From: Betaproteobacteria bacterium
GTDB lineage: Bacteria > Pseudomonadota > Gammaproteobacteria > Burkholderiales > SG8-39
Direction: 5' to 3'
Assembly: GCA_005884335.1 (NCBI GenBank)
Contig: VBCJ01000002.1
Location: forward strand, 1 to 20,658
Length of the DNA: 20,658 bases
Shown: positions 1 to 7,261 of the stretch, piece by piece
Numbering within the stretch: position 1 is the stretch's first letter
Layout of the letters: the number at the start of each line of letters is the position of its first letter
Notes under the pieces: model-generated
What the model was told of the DNA's origin: nothing
What the model saw: only the letters and a program-made list of their open reading frames with translations
The model's database searches: none
Position numbers and translations under genes: made by a program

Positions 1-1625
1 GCGCTCGCCGCATCGGGTCTGTAAGCCAGGGGAATCGCCGCCGTGAGGGTCATCGTGATTTCGTCCGAGACCCGCGGGCCGTTCGGGTCCATGTTGATCG
101 CGCCGTCCGACTTGCCGTTGGTGCGCAGGCTCCGGTCGGTGCCGAAATCCATGAGGCTGACGGTCGTCGTCTTGCCGTCGCGGTGGAAGAGCAGGGTCGC
201 GTCGCGCGCCGAATAGAGATCCCCGCGGCGGAACACGCCCGAAGCCATCTTGTACGCGTCGAGGTGCACGCCGGCGAGCACCGCGGCGAAGCAGGCAAGC
301 GAGAGCGCTGCGGCGCCCAGCCGCAGACGCGGCCCTTCGGCAACGCGCCACAGGAGAACGAGGCCCAGGCCCGCGTCGAGCGCGGCTCCGGCCGCGATCA
401 GGCCTTTCAAGCCGAGGAAGGGCATGCCGATGTGCGCGGCGGAGAATACGCCGAGGATGGAACCCAGCGTATTGGCGGAATACACCGCGCCGATCGACTT
501 TTCCCCGTGGCCGCCGTGGAGCAGCGCATAGGTGATGAGCGGCAACGTGATCCCCGCGCAGAACGTTGCCGGGAACATGATGGCGAGAGCGATGCCGTGG
601 CTTGAGAACAGGAACAGCGTGTACCCGGTTTCCGTCTTCGCGAGCGCGTTCATCACGGCCTGCATCAACCCGAACATCTCGCCATAGAGCGGCAGCGTCG
701 CGAGCGCGAGCAAGCCCATCGTCACCAGCACGATACCGAGAAACCGGACCGGGTCGGCGACCGAGTCGATGCGCCGGCGCACCCAGTAGCCCCCACAGGC
801 GATTCCCAGGATGAAGGCCGAGAGCATCAACTCGAACGAGTGAGTCGAGGATCCGAGGACGAGCGAGAGCATGCGGATCCAGCCGATTTCGAAGACGAAC
901 GAAGCGGCGCCGGTGAGGAGCGCGACCGCGAGGAAAAGTCGGAAAGGCGCCGCGGCTTCGGAATCCCGCCCCGCGCCGGGGCGGGCACTCATGGGCTGCT
1001 CGGCGCCGCGGGCGAGCAGCCATACGACGGCGGCGAGGGCGAGATTCAGGGCCCCGGCGGCCTGTACGGTGCCCGGCAGCCCCAGCCTTTCGATCATGAC
1101 AAATCCGCTTGCCAGTACGCCGATCGACGCCCCGAAGCTGTTGGTGAAATAGAGCATCGCGAGCGATTCGCCGGGCGCCTCCGGATAGCGCCGGATGAGT
1201 CCCGCGCTCATCAGGGGAAAAGTCATGCCGAGCAGCACCGACTGCGGCAGGATCAGAAGCCCCGCGAGCGTCCACTTGAAAAGCGTCGCCGGAATCTCGC
1301 CGCCGAGCGCGGGCAGAATGCTCGCGTAGGCGAGGTCGGTCGCCGCCACGAAAATCGGGTGGAACGACAACGCCGCAAGCCCGATCAAGCCTTCCGCGAG
1401 CGCGTAGCCGCGCAGCAGATTTCCCCAGCCTGCCGACCCTCGGCTGCACAGCCAGGAACCGATCGCCATCCCTCCCATGAAAAGCGCAAGCACCAGAGTC
1501 TGCGCGTAGGCCGCGTGGCCGAGGAAGAGTTTCAGATAGTGGCTCCAGATCGACTCGTAGATGAGCCCGGCAAACCCGGATACGGTGAAGAGCAGGAAGA
1601 ATACGCTGCGGGGGATGCGGCTCAT
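1..1625 (-). CDS. Fused multi-pass membrane / spermidine synthase-like protein, partial (C-terminus beyond window)
   Basis: Reading the minus strand from ATG at 1625 down to base 1 gives an uninterrupted frame of 541 codons with no stop, so the gene continues past the left edge. The protein starts MSRIPRSVFFLLFTVSGFAG and carries about a dozen hydrophobic segments over the first ~460 residues. These include repeated SGFAGLIYE- and GAASFVFEI-type helices typical of the membrane half of fused transporter/spermidine synthase proteins. From about residue 495 the soluble part begins with SLMDFGTDRSLRTNGKSDGA, which resembles the N-terminal beta-hairpin of the spermidine synthase fold. The aminopropyltransferase core, with its SAM-binding residues, lies outside the window, so catalytic competence cannot be judged. 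Known relatives are often called spermidine synthases without proof of polyamine activity. It is divergent from the M48 protease gene. No clear Shine-Dalgarno is seen, but a perfect TATAAT lies about 40 nt upstream. Confidence 0.8.
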   Translation of the reverse strand, partial: MSRIPRSVFFLLFTVSGFAGLIYESIWSHYLKLFLGHAAYAQTLVLALFMGGMAIGSWLCSRGSAGWGNLLRGYALAEGLIGLAALSFHPIFVAATDLAYASILPALGGEIPATLFKWTLAGLLILPQSVLLGMTFPLMSAGLIRRYPEAPGESLAMLYFTNSFGASIGVLASGFVMIERLGLPGTVQAAGALNLALAAVVWLLARGAEQPMSARPGAGRDSEAAAPFRLFLAVALLTGAASFVFEIGWIRMLSLVLGSSTHSFELMLSAFILGIACGGYWVRRRIDSVADPVRFLGIVLVTMGLLALATLPLYGEMFGLMQAVMNALAKTETGYTLFLFSSHGIALAIMFPATFCAGITLPLITYALLHGGHGEKSIGAVYSANTLGSILGVFSAAHIGMPFLGLKGLIAAGAALDAGLGLVLLWRVAEGPRLRLGAAALSLACFAAVLAGVHLDAYKMASGVFRRGDLYSARDATLLFHRDGKTTTVSLMDFGTDRSLRTNGKSDGAINMDPNGPRVSDEITMTLTAAIPLAYRPDAAS

Positions 1626-1665
1626 TTTGGAACTGGACGGCCGTGCGCTTGGCGCAAGAGGCGGC

Positions 1666-1671
1666 ATTATA
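1666..1671 (-). promoter_or_regulatory. Candidate -10 box for the membrane/spermidine synthase-like gene
   Basis: The minus strand reads TATAAT here, a perfect sigma-70 -10 hexamer in otherwise very GC-rich DNA. It lies 40 nt upstream of the ATG at 1625, giving a predicted 5' leader of about 30-35 nt. No good -35 is visible; the best hexamer at 16-19 nt spacing is TCAAGC. The call therefore rests on the -10 alone and on its position in the 112-bp divergent intergenic region 1626-1737. Confidence 0.45.
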
Positions 1672-1737
1672 CGGGGCGGGCATCGCGGGGCTTGATCGTT
1701 CGGCCGGGGCGTGGAAAATGCTCGCTTTGGAGGAAAA

Positions 1738-2610
1738 ATGAGATTCATGGCGTGGTGGCTCGGCTTTTCCGCGACGGTGGCGCTCGCCGGCTGCCAGACG
1801 GTGCAAACGACCCAAGGGGGCGTGGTCGGCGTCGAACGCCGGCAAACCATGTCTTCCCTGATTTCGGCTTCCCAGATCGATCAGAGCGCCGCGGAGGCCT
1901 ACGGGAAAGTCATCTCCGAGGCCGGCAAGAAAAACCAGCTCAACCGGGATTCCGCTCAGGTCGAGCGGGTGCGCGGCGTCGCCAACCGCCTGATCCCGAA
2001 CACGGCGGCGTTCCGCGCCGATGCGCCGCGCTGGAACTGGGAGGTGAACGTGATCACCTCGCCCGAGGTGAACGCGTGGTGCATGCCCGGCGGCAAGATC
2101 GCCGTCTACTCCGGGCTTCTGACAAAATTGGAACCCACCGACGAGGAGCTGGCTGCCGTCATGGGGCACGAGATCGCGCACGCGTTGCGCGAGCACGGGC
2201 GCGAACGCGCGAGCGAGCAGGTGGCCCAGCAGCTCGGGGTCAGCGTGATCAGCGCGGCGCTCGGGCTCGGCGATCTGGGCGCTCAGTTGACGCAAACCCT
2301 GCTCGACGTGACGCTCTCGCTGCCGCATTCCCGGACCCACGAGACCGAGGCCGATCGCATCGGCGTGGAGCTTGCCGCGCGCTCGGGCTACGATCCGCGT
2401 GCAGCCGTATCGCTTTGGCAGAAGATGGGCAGGCTGGGCGGCAGCAAGCCGCCCGAGTGGATGTCGACACACCCCTCGGACCAGACCAGAACCCGTGACC
2501 TGCAGAACTACTCCGAGCGGGTCGCTCCCCTGTATGAGGCCGCGCGCAGGCGCTCAAGGGGGCGAAGGGCGATCCGGTATAATTTTGTCTTTGGGCAGCG
2601 AGCCGAATGA
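1738..2610 (+). CDS. M48 family metalloprotease, outer-membrane lipoprotein type (LoiP/YggG-like)
   Basis: This is a 290-residue zinc metalloprotease likely anchored to the periplasmic face of an envelope membrane and acting in protein quality control. The N-terminus is a lipoprotein signal peptide with lipobox LAGC (Cys19). The gluzincin motif HEIAH is at residues 144-148, and the third zinc ligand is probably Glu202 in the ETEAD motif (ExxAD). The C-terminal STHPSDQTR segment is typical of M48 proteases related to E. coli LoiP and BepA. There are no TPRs, so it is closer to LoiP than to BepA. I chose ATG 1738 because GGAGG sits at 1729-1733 and the signal peptide then has normal length; a GTG at 1711 in frame would add nine residues before it. 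The last ~20 residues are basic and atypical, and their codons contain a TATAAT that may serve leuC. The stop overlaps the leuC start by 4 nt. Confidence 0.9.
   Translation: MRFMAWWLGFSATVALAGCQTVQTTQGGVVGVERRQTMSSLISASQIDQSAAEAYGKVISEAGKKNQLNRDSAQVERVRGVANRLIPNTAAFRADAPRWNWEVNVITSPEVNAWCMPGGKIAVYSGLLTKLEPTDEELAAVMGHEIAHALREHGRERASEQVAQQLGVSVISAALGLGDLGAQLTQTLLDVTLSLPHSRTHETEADRIGVELAARSGYDPRAAVSLWQKMGRLGGSKPPEWMSTHPSDQTRTRDLQNYSERVAPLYEAARRRSRGRRAIRYNFVFGQRAE
2578..2583 (+). promoter_or_regulatory. Candidate -10 box for leuC inside the 3' end of the protease gene
   Basis: TATAAT occurs 23 nt before the leuC ATG, within the codons for IRYN near the protease C-terminus. It is followed by an AT-rich stretch unusual for this DNA. 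No convincing -35 is present at 16-18 nt upstream (CAAGGG at 17 nt). The placement would give leuC a very short leader of about 17 nt. Confidence 0.4.
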
Positions 2611-4013
2611 TCGCGCGCACGCTTTACGACAAGCTCTGGGAGTCGCACACGGTGCACGTCGAGGAAGACGGCACGACGCTCCTCTATGTCGATCGCCACC
2701 TGGTGCATGAAGTGACCAGCCCCCAGGCGTTCGAGGGCATGAGGCTCGCGCGGCGCAAGCCCTGGCGCGTTTCTGCCAATCTCGCCGTCGCCGATCACAA
2801 CGTCCCGACCACGGACCGCTCTGGCGGGATCGCCGACCCCGTGTCGCGCCTCCAGGTCGACACGCTCGACCGGAATTGCGAGGAGCACGGCATCGTCGAG
2901 TTCAGGATGAACGATGCCCGCCAGGGCATCGTTCACGTCATCGGTCCGGAGCAGGGCGCGACCTTGCCCGGCATGACCGTGGTGTGCGGTGATTCGCACA
3001 CGAGCACCCACGGCGCGTTCGCCTGCCTCGCGTTCGGCATCGGGACTTCGGAAGTCGAGCACGTGCTTTCAACGCAATGCCTGCTCGCGAAAAAGATGAA
3101 GAACATGCTCGTGCGCATCGAGGGGCCGCTTGCCCGAGGGGTCACCGCGAAGGACGTGGCGCTCGCCGTGATCGGCAGAATCGGCATTGCAGGGGGAACG
3201 GGCTGCACGATCGAATACGCCGGCGGCACGGTGCGCTCGCTTACGTTGGAAGGCCGCATGACCCTGTGCAACATGTCGATCGAGGCGGGAGCGCGGGCCG
3301 GACTGGTGGCGGTCGACGAGGCGACCCTCGCTTATCTGAAGGGCAGGCCCTTCGCGCCGCGCGGCGAGTTGTGGGACCGGGCGGTCGCGCATTGGCGCAC
3401 GCTGAAGAGCGATCCGGAGGCGAAATTCGACCGCGAGGTGGCGATCGACGCGCGCTCGGTCAAGCCGCAGGTGACTTGGGGCACCTCGCCCGAGATGGTC
3501 GTGACCGTGGATGAGCGCGTTCCCGACCCCGACAGGGAGAAGGACGCGATTCGCCGGGAAGGCATGGAGAGAGCGCTCACCTACATGGGCCTCAAGCCCA
3601 ATACGCCCATGACCGACATCCGCATCGACAAGGTATTCATCGGCTCGTGCACGAATTCGCGCATCGAAGACCTGCGGGCCGCCGCGGCGATCGTCCGCGG
3701 GCGCCGCCTCGCCTCGAATATCAGGCTCGCCATGGTCGTGCCGGGCTCCGGGCTCGTCAAGGCGCAGGCGGAACACGAAGGCCTTGACCGGATCTTCAAG
3801 GACGCCGGCTTCGAGTGGAGGGAACCCGGCTGCTCGATGTGCCTGGGCATGAACGCGGACCGGCTCGAGCCGGGCGAGCGGTGCGCTTCGACTTCGAACC
3901 GCAATTTCGAGGGCCGCCAGGGCACGGGCGGCAGGACTCACCTCGTGAGCCCCGAGATGGCTGCGGCGGCGGCGATCGCCGGGCACTTCGTCGATGTTCG
4001 CCGGTGGAGATGA
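2607..4013 (+). CDS. leuC: 3-isopropylmalate dehydratase large subunit
   Basis: With LeuD it isomerises 2-isopropylmalate to 3-isopropylmalate in the cytosolic leucine pathway. The 468-residue length is normal for bacterial LeuC. Family hallmarks are the N-terminal TLYDKLWESH, the DNVPTTDR-like segment (here DHNVPTTDR), the GDSHTSTHGAF block, and the three cysteines that hold the 4Fe-4S cluster. These are Cys348 in SCTNSRIEDL, and Cys409 and Cys412 in CSMCLGMN. The arginine-containing end SNRNFEGRQG is also present. The start ATG at 2607 overlaps the upstream protease stop (ATGA). There is no strong Shine-Dalgarno, so expression may use coupling or the short leader from the TATAAT at 2578. 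It heads leuC-lipoprotein-leuD-leuB. Confidence 0.97.
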   Translation: MIARTLYDKLWESHTVHVEEDGTTLLYVDRHLVHEVTSPQAFEGMRLARRKPWRVSANLAVADHNVPTTDRSGGIADPVSRLQVDTLDRNCEEHGIVEFRMNDARQGIVHVIGPEQGATLPGMTVVCGDSHTSTHGAFACLAFGIGTSEVEHVLSTQCLLAKKMKNMLVRIEGPLARGVTAKDVALAVIGRIGIAGGTGCTIEYAGGTVRSLTLEGRMTLCNMSIEAGARAGLVAVDEATLAYLKGRPFAPRGELWDRAVAHWRTLKSDPEAKFDREVAIDARSVKPQVTWGTSPEMVVTVDERVPDPDREKDAIRREGMERALTYMGLKPNTPMTDIRIDKVFIGSCTNSRIEDLRAAAAIVRGRRLASNIRLAMVVPGSGLVKAQAEHEGLDRIFKDAGFEWREPGCSMCLGMNADRLEPGERCASTSNRNFEGRQGTGGRTHLVSPEMAAAAAIAGHFVDVRRWR

Positions 4014-4015
4014 TT

Positions 4016-4020
4016 GGAGG
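4016..4020 (+). promoter_or_regulatory. Strong Shine-Dalgarno of the small lipoprotein gene
   Basis: GGAGG lies 7 nt before ATG 4028. It fixes the start at 4028 rather than at the upstream in-frame ATG 4008, which would lengthen the N-terminus beyond a clean lipoprotein signal. It is the best ribosome site in the leu cluster, stronger than those of leuC, leuD or leuB. Confidence 0.7.
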
Positions 4021-4027
4021 CTATGCA

Positions 4028-4162
4028 ATGAAAGACTTCATTCAACGGTTCGCAGCCCTGGCCGCAATCGCGGGATTGCTCGCCGGATGCAACACGATGG
4101 CAGGGGTGGGCAAAGACGTCGAAAAGCTCGGCGCCAAGATCGAACAAAAAGCGAAAAAATGA
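4028..4162 (+). CDS. Entericidin A/B-like small lipoprotein
   Basis: This 44-residue protein starts MKDFIQRFAALAAIAG and has lipobox LAGC followed by NTMAGVGKDVEKLG. That gives a signal peptide plus a mature lipopeptide of about 24 residues with a short amphipathic, lysine-rich helix. This matches the entericidin A/B family (GCNTxxGxGKDxxxxG), known in E. coli as an antidote/toxin pair of bacteriolytic lipoproteins. In betaproteobacteria a single such gene sits between leuC and leuD, as far as I know, and its role there is unclear. The strong GGAGG Shine-Dalgarno suggests high translation. The stop codon TGA at 4160-4162 overlaps the leuD start ATG at 4159. The coding end is very A-rich (KIEQKAKK), which leaves the leuD start in an unstructured stretch. 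Family assignment is by motif only. Confidence 0.85.
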   Translation: MKDFIQRFAALAAIAGLLAGCNTMAGVGKDVEKLGAKIEQKAKK

Positions 4163-4803
4163 TGGAAAGCTTTACCGCTCTTCACGGCCTCGTGGCACCG
4201 CTTGACCGGGCCAACGTCGACACCGACCAGATCATCCCGAAACAATTCCTGAAGTCGATCAAGCGCACCGGGTTCGGGGCCAATCTCTTCGATGCCTGGC
4301 GCTACCTCGACGAAGGCCGGCCGGCCAAGTCCGATGCAGGCCGCCCGCTCAACCCCGATTTCGTCCTCAACCAGCCGCGCTACCAGGGCGCCAGCATACT
4401 GCTTGCGCGCAAGAACTTCGGCTGCGGAAGCTCGCGGGAGCACGCACCCTGGGCGCTTGCCGAGTATGGTTTTCGCGCGCTCATCGCACCGTCCTACGCC
4501 GACATATTTTTCAACAACTGCTGCAAGAACGGCTTGCTGCCGGTCACGCTCACCGAAGCGGAAGTGGACCGGCTGTTCCATGAGGTCGCCGCTTTTCCGG
4601 GGTTCCGGCTTGTTGTCGACCTCGAGAAACAAACGGTCGCGACCCCGGACGGCGGCAAGGTAATGCGCTTCGACATCGACCCTTTCCGCAAATACTGCCT
4701 GGTCAACGGTCTTGACGACATAGGACTCACCCTGCGCCACGCGGACAAGATCCGCGCCTTCGAAGAGCGGCGCCGCTTCGAGCAGCCCTGGTTGTTCGGC
4801 TAG
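4159..4803 (+). CDS. leuD: 3-isopropylmalate dehydratase small subunit
   Basis: Small (swivel-domain) subunit of isopropylmalate isomerase, partner of LeuC. The 214-residue length is normal. Recognisable blocks are LVAPLDRANVDTDQIIPKQF near the N-terminus, LNPDFVLN, and the substrate-binding loop NFGCGSSREHAPWAL, followed by IAPSYADIFFNNCCKNGLLP. I place the start at ATG 4159, which overlaps the lipoprotein stop (ATGA); a second ATG immediately follows at 4162 and cannot be excluded. No Shine-Dalgarno is seen in the preceding A-rich run, so reinitiation after the highly translated lipoprotein is the likely mode. LeuC and LeuD act as a 1:1 complex, so placing a small lipoprotein gene between them is odd functionally. 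Confidence 0.97.
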   Translation: MMESFTALHGLVAPLDRANVDTDQIIPKQFLKSIKRTGFGANLFDAWRYLDEGRPAKSDAGRPLNPDFVLNQPRYQGASILLARKNFGCGSSREHAPWALAEYGFRALIAPSYADIFFNNCCKNGLLPVTLTEAEVDRLFHEVAAFPGFRLVVDLEKQTVATPDGGKVMRFDIDPFRKYCLVNGLDDIGLTLRHADKIRAFEERRRFEQPWLFG

Positions 4804-4812
4804 TCACCTCCT
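4804..4812 (+). other. Anti-Shine-Dalgarno-like sequence before leuB
   Basis: The 13-nt leuD-leuB gap contains TCACCTCCT, the same sense as the 3' end of 16S rRNA, where a ribosome binding site would be expected. It therefore cannot bind the ribosome as a Shine-Dalgarno. It could instead pair with GGAGG elements in the same transcript, such as that at 4016-4020. The sequence match is direct; any function is inference. Confidence 0.4.
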
Positions 4813-4816
4813 CTTC

Positions 4817-5884
4817 ATGAAAGTTGCAGTCCTAGCCGGCGACGGCGTCGGCCCGGAAGTTATTGCCGAGGCGGTCAAGGTACTCGCCGCGCTAAGGAGA
4901 GAAGGCTCCGCGTTCGAGATGGAGCAAGCCTCCGTCGGGGGCGCGGCGTACGACGCCGCGGGTGATCCTCTGCCCGGGCCGACGCTGGAGCTGGCGAGAG
5001 CCGCCGATGCCATCCTGTTCGGCGCGGTCGGCGGTCCTCGTTACGACGCGTTGCCGCGCGAAAAGCGCCCCGAGCGGGCGATACTCAGGCTCCGCAAGGA
5101 GCTCAATCTGTTCGCCAATTTGCGGCCCGCGTCCGTTTTCCCCGAGCTCGCCGGTGCCTCGACGCTGAAGGCCGAGGTGGTGGCAGGGCTCGATATCCTG
5201 ATCGTGCGCGAGCTGACCGGCGACATCTATTTCGGTCAGCCGCGCGGCATCCGGGAGCTCAACGGCGGAGTGCGCGAAGGCTTCGATACGATGCGCTACA
5301 CCGATGAGGAGATCCGCCGCATCGCCCACGCGGGTTTTCGCGCCGCGCTGAAGCGCAACAGAAAGCTGTGCTCAGTCGACAAGGCGAACGTGCTCGAGAC
5401 CTCGCAGTTGTGGCGGGAAGTGGTGAGCGCAGTCGGCAAGGAATATGCCGCGGTGGAACTGACGCACATGTACGTGGACAGCGCCGCGATGCAGCTCCTC
5501 AAGAATCCCAGGCAATTCGACGTGATCGTCACAGGCAACATGTTCGGCGACATCCTCTCGGACGAGGCCTCCATGTTGACCGGCTCGATCGGCATGTTGC
5601 CTTCGGCTTCGCTCGACGAAAAGGGCAAGGGACTGTACGAGCCGATTCATGGATCGGCCCCGGACATCGCAGGAAAGAACCTCGCCAATCCGCTGGCGGC
5701 CATCCTGTCTGCGGCGATGATGCTTCGCTACAGCTTCGATCAAGACCGAGTCGCTGCCCGCGTCGAAGTCGCGGTGAAGAAAGCACTCGCCCAGGGATAT
5801 CGCACCGCGGATATTTTTCAGCAGGGAACCCGCAAAGTTGGCACCCGCGAGATGGGCGATGCCGTGGTCGCGGCGCTCTCTTGA
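4817..5884 (+). CDS. leuB: 3-isopropylmalate dehydrogenase
   Basis: NAD-dependent oxidative decarboxylation of 3-isopropylmalate to 2-oxoisocaproate in cytosolic leucine synthesis. The protein has 355 residues, normal for the family. Hallmarks are the N-terminal VAVLAGDGVGPEVIAEAV, the substrate-binding arginines in RLRKELNLFANLRPA, and LTGDIYFGQPRG with the catalytic Tyr in the following RYTDEEIRRI region. Also present are the Lys in CSVDKANVLETS, the metal-binding aspartates in VTGNMFGDILSDEASMLTGS, and the cofactor region EPIHGSAPDIAGKNLANP. ATG 4817 is the only sensible start. There is no Shine-Dalgarno; an anti-SD-like TCACCTCCT precedes it, so translation probably depends on ribosomes finishing leuD. 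Confidence 0.97.
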   Translation: MKVAVLAGDGVGPEVIAEAVKVLAALRREGSAFEMEQASVGGAAYDAAGDPLPGPTLELARAADAILFGAVGGPRYDALPREKRPERAILRLRKELNLFANLRPASVFPELAGASTLKAEVVAGLDILIVRELTGDIYFGQPRGIRELNGGVREGFDTMRYTDEEIRRIAHAGFRAALKRNRKLCSVDKANVLETSQLWREVVSAVGKEYAAVELTHMYVDSAAMQLLKNPRQFDVIVTGNMFGDILSDEASMLTGSIGMLPSASLDEKGKGLYEPIHGSAPDIAGKNLANPLAAILSAAMMLRYSFDQDRVAARVEVAVKKALAQGYRTADIFQQGTRKVGTREMGDAVVAALS

Positions 5885-5914
5885 TGGATGCGGAGCAACC
5901 TTTTTGGGGCTCAG

Positions 5915-5930
5915 TGCGTTAGCATACGCA
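5915..5930. repeat. Short inverted repeat in the leuB-asd gap
   Basis: TGCGT and ACGCA flank a 6-nt TAGCAT centre in the 68-bp gap between leuB and asd. The symmetry resembles a small operator or a weak hairpin. It lacks a T-tract, so it is not a terminator. Five-base arms are easily found by chance. Confidence 0.25.
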
Positions 5931-5952
5931 GATCGGACATTCAGGAAATGCG

Positions 5953-7071
5953 ATGAAGCGAGTCGGACTCGTCGGTTGGCGCGGAATGGTCGGATCGGTG
6001 CTGATGCAGCGCATGCACGCCGAGCGCGATTTCGCATTGATGGAGCCGGTGTTTTTCTCGACTTCCCGAGTGGGCGAGCTCGGGCCATTCATCGGAAAGG
6101 AAACGGCACCGCTCAAGGACGCGAAGAGCGTGAGAGAGCTCGCGTTGATGGACATCGTCATCTCCTGTCAAGGCGGCGACTACACCAACGAGGTGTTTCC
6201 CAAGCTGCGTGCCTCGGGGTGGAAGGGCTACTGGATAGACGCCGCATCGGCTCTCCGCATGCGGGAGGACGCCGTCATCGTCCTGGATCCGGTCAACATG
6301 AAGGTGATCAGGGATGCGCTTTCCAGAGGCGTGCGCAATTACATCGGGGGAAACTGCACCGTAAGCTTGATGCTCATGGGCATGCACGGCCTGCTGAAGG
6401 CGGACCTCGTCGAATGGGTGACCTCGATGACCTACCAGGCTGCCTCCGGCGCGGGCGCCGAGCACGTGCGTGAGCTGGTCGAGCAGACCGGATTCGTGCA
6501 CCAAGCCGCGAGATCGCTGCTGGAGGATCCTGCCTCCGCGATCCTTGAGTTGGACAGGGCGGTGACCTCGGCGCTGCGGGACGGATCTTTGCCAAGCCGG
6601 CAGTTCGGGTTTCCGCTCGCGGGCAGCTTGCTGCCGTGGATCGACAAGGATCTCGGCAACGGCCAGAGCCGCGAAGAGTGGAAAGGCCAGGCGGAAGGCA
6701 ACAAGATTCTTGGCCGCGAAGGAAACCCGATCCCGATCGACGGCATTTGCGTGCGCATCGGCGCAATGCGTTGCCACAGCCAGGCGCTCACCGTAAAACT
6801 CAGGCGGGATCTGCCTGTGGACGAAATCGAGCAGATACTCGCCGAGGCGAACCCTTGGGTGAGAGTGGTTCCGAACGAGCGCGAGGCAAGCCTGCGCGAG
6901 CTGACTCCGGTAGCGGTGAGCGGCACGCTGCAGGTGCCGATCGGACGTTTGCGCAAGCTTGCCCTCGAAAAAGGCGGCTTCTACCTCGCCGCATTTACGG
7001 TCGGAGACCAACTGCTCTGGGGCGCCGCCGAGCCGCTCCGGAGAATGCTGCGCCTTCTGCTCGAGGGCTGA
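5953..7071 (+). CDS. asd: Aspartate-semialdehyde dehydrogenase
   Basis: NADPH-dependent reduction of aspartyl phosphate to aspartate semialdehyde, the common precursor of lysine/diaminopimelate, threonine and methionine; cytosolic. The 372-residue protein matches the E. coli-type enzyme in length and motifs. It has the nucleotide loop GLVGWRGMVGSVLMQRM at the N-terminus, the catalytic cysteine Cys135 in GGNCTVSLML, and the acid/base histidine His275 in RIGAMRCHSQAL. The Gln in YQAASGAGAEH is the expected active-site neighbour. AGGAAA at 5943-5948 lies just upstream of ATG 5953. The gene follows leuB by 68 bp and may be read from the leu promoter, since no terminator is visible between them. 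Two GC-rich hairpins follow the stop. Confidence 0.97.
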   Translation: MKRVGLVGWRGMVGSVLMQRMHAERDFALMEPVFFSTSRVGELGPFIGKETAPLKDAKSVRELALMDIVISCQGGDYTNEVFPKLRASGWKGYWIDAASALRMREDAVIVLDPVNMKVIRDALSRGVRNYIGGNCTVSLMLMGMHGLLKADLVEWVTSMTYQAASGAGAEHVRELVEQTGFVHQAARSLLEDPASAILELDRAVTSALRDGSLPSRQFGFPLAGSLLPWIDKDLGNGQSREEWKGQAEGNKILGREGNPIPIDGICVRIGAMRCHSQALTVKLRRDLPVDEIEQILAEANPWVRVVPNEREASLRELTPVAVSGTLQVPIGRLRKLALEKGGFYLAAFTVGDQLLWGAAEPLRRMLRLLLEG

Positions 7072-7084
7072 GCTGCTCAAGAGC

Positions 7085-7140
7085 GGGCCCTCGAGGGACT
7101 TCGGGTCCGGCCCCCCACTTCCCCGGGCTTTTCAGGGGAA
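7085..7140 (+). other. Two stem-loops downstream of asd
   Basis: The first hairpin (7085-7113) pairs GGGCC with GGCCC around an inner GGAC-TTCGG-GTCC stem. The second (7119-7140) pairs TTCCCC with GGGGAA around a 10-nt loop. Neither is followed by a T-tract, so they are not classical intrinsic terminators. They may be transcript-stabilising ends, pause sites, or parts of a factor-dependent termination region between asd and fimV. Confidence 0.35.
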
Positions 7141-7201
7141 AAACAAGCAAACTTCGTGAAAAAATAGTCACTTGACGCAATTTCTGAGATGAAAGTTGAG
7201 C

Positions 7202-7230
7202 TTGCAAGGCTAAGGCCATGATGGTATTTT
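7202..7230 (+). promoter_or_regulatory. Candidate sigma-70 promoter of fimV
   Basis: TTGCAA (7202-7207) and TATTTT (7225-7230) are separated by 17 nt. Each matches its consensus at four of six positions. They sit in an A/T-rich stretch (about 7138-7245) that stands out from the surrounding GC-rich DNA. The predicted start of transcription lies about 25 nt before the fimV GTG. This is the only good promoter-like sequence in the 190-bp asd-fimV gap. Confidence 0.45.
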
Positions 7231-7261
7231 AATTTGTTTCCACTTAGGTTCAGGGTGGCAA

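Noticed and set aside
1711..1737. GTG start at 1711 for the M48 protease
   Set aside because: The GGAGG lies downstream of it, and starting there adds nine residues before an otherwise complete lipoprotein signal peptide.
840..2498. 552-codon plus-strand frame overlapping the membrane protein and the protease
   Set aside because: It is a shadow of the minus-strand membrane protein and a second frame of the M48 gene; its product is low-complexity Arg/Glu/Gly with no domain.
3994..4158. N-terminal extension of leuD starting at 3994
   Set aside because: It would run through the lipoprotein gene in another frame; LeuD homology begins only at the ATG at 4159/4162.
7190..7222. Short leader peptide MKVELARLRP upstream of fimV
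   Set aside because: It has no convincing Shine-Dalgarno and overlaps the candidate fimV promoter; there is no codon bias suggesting attenuation.
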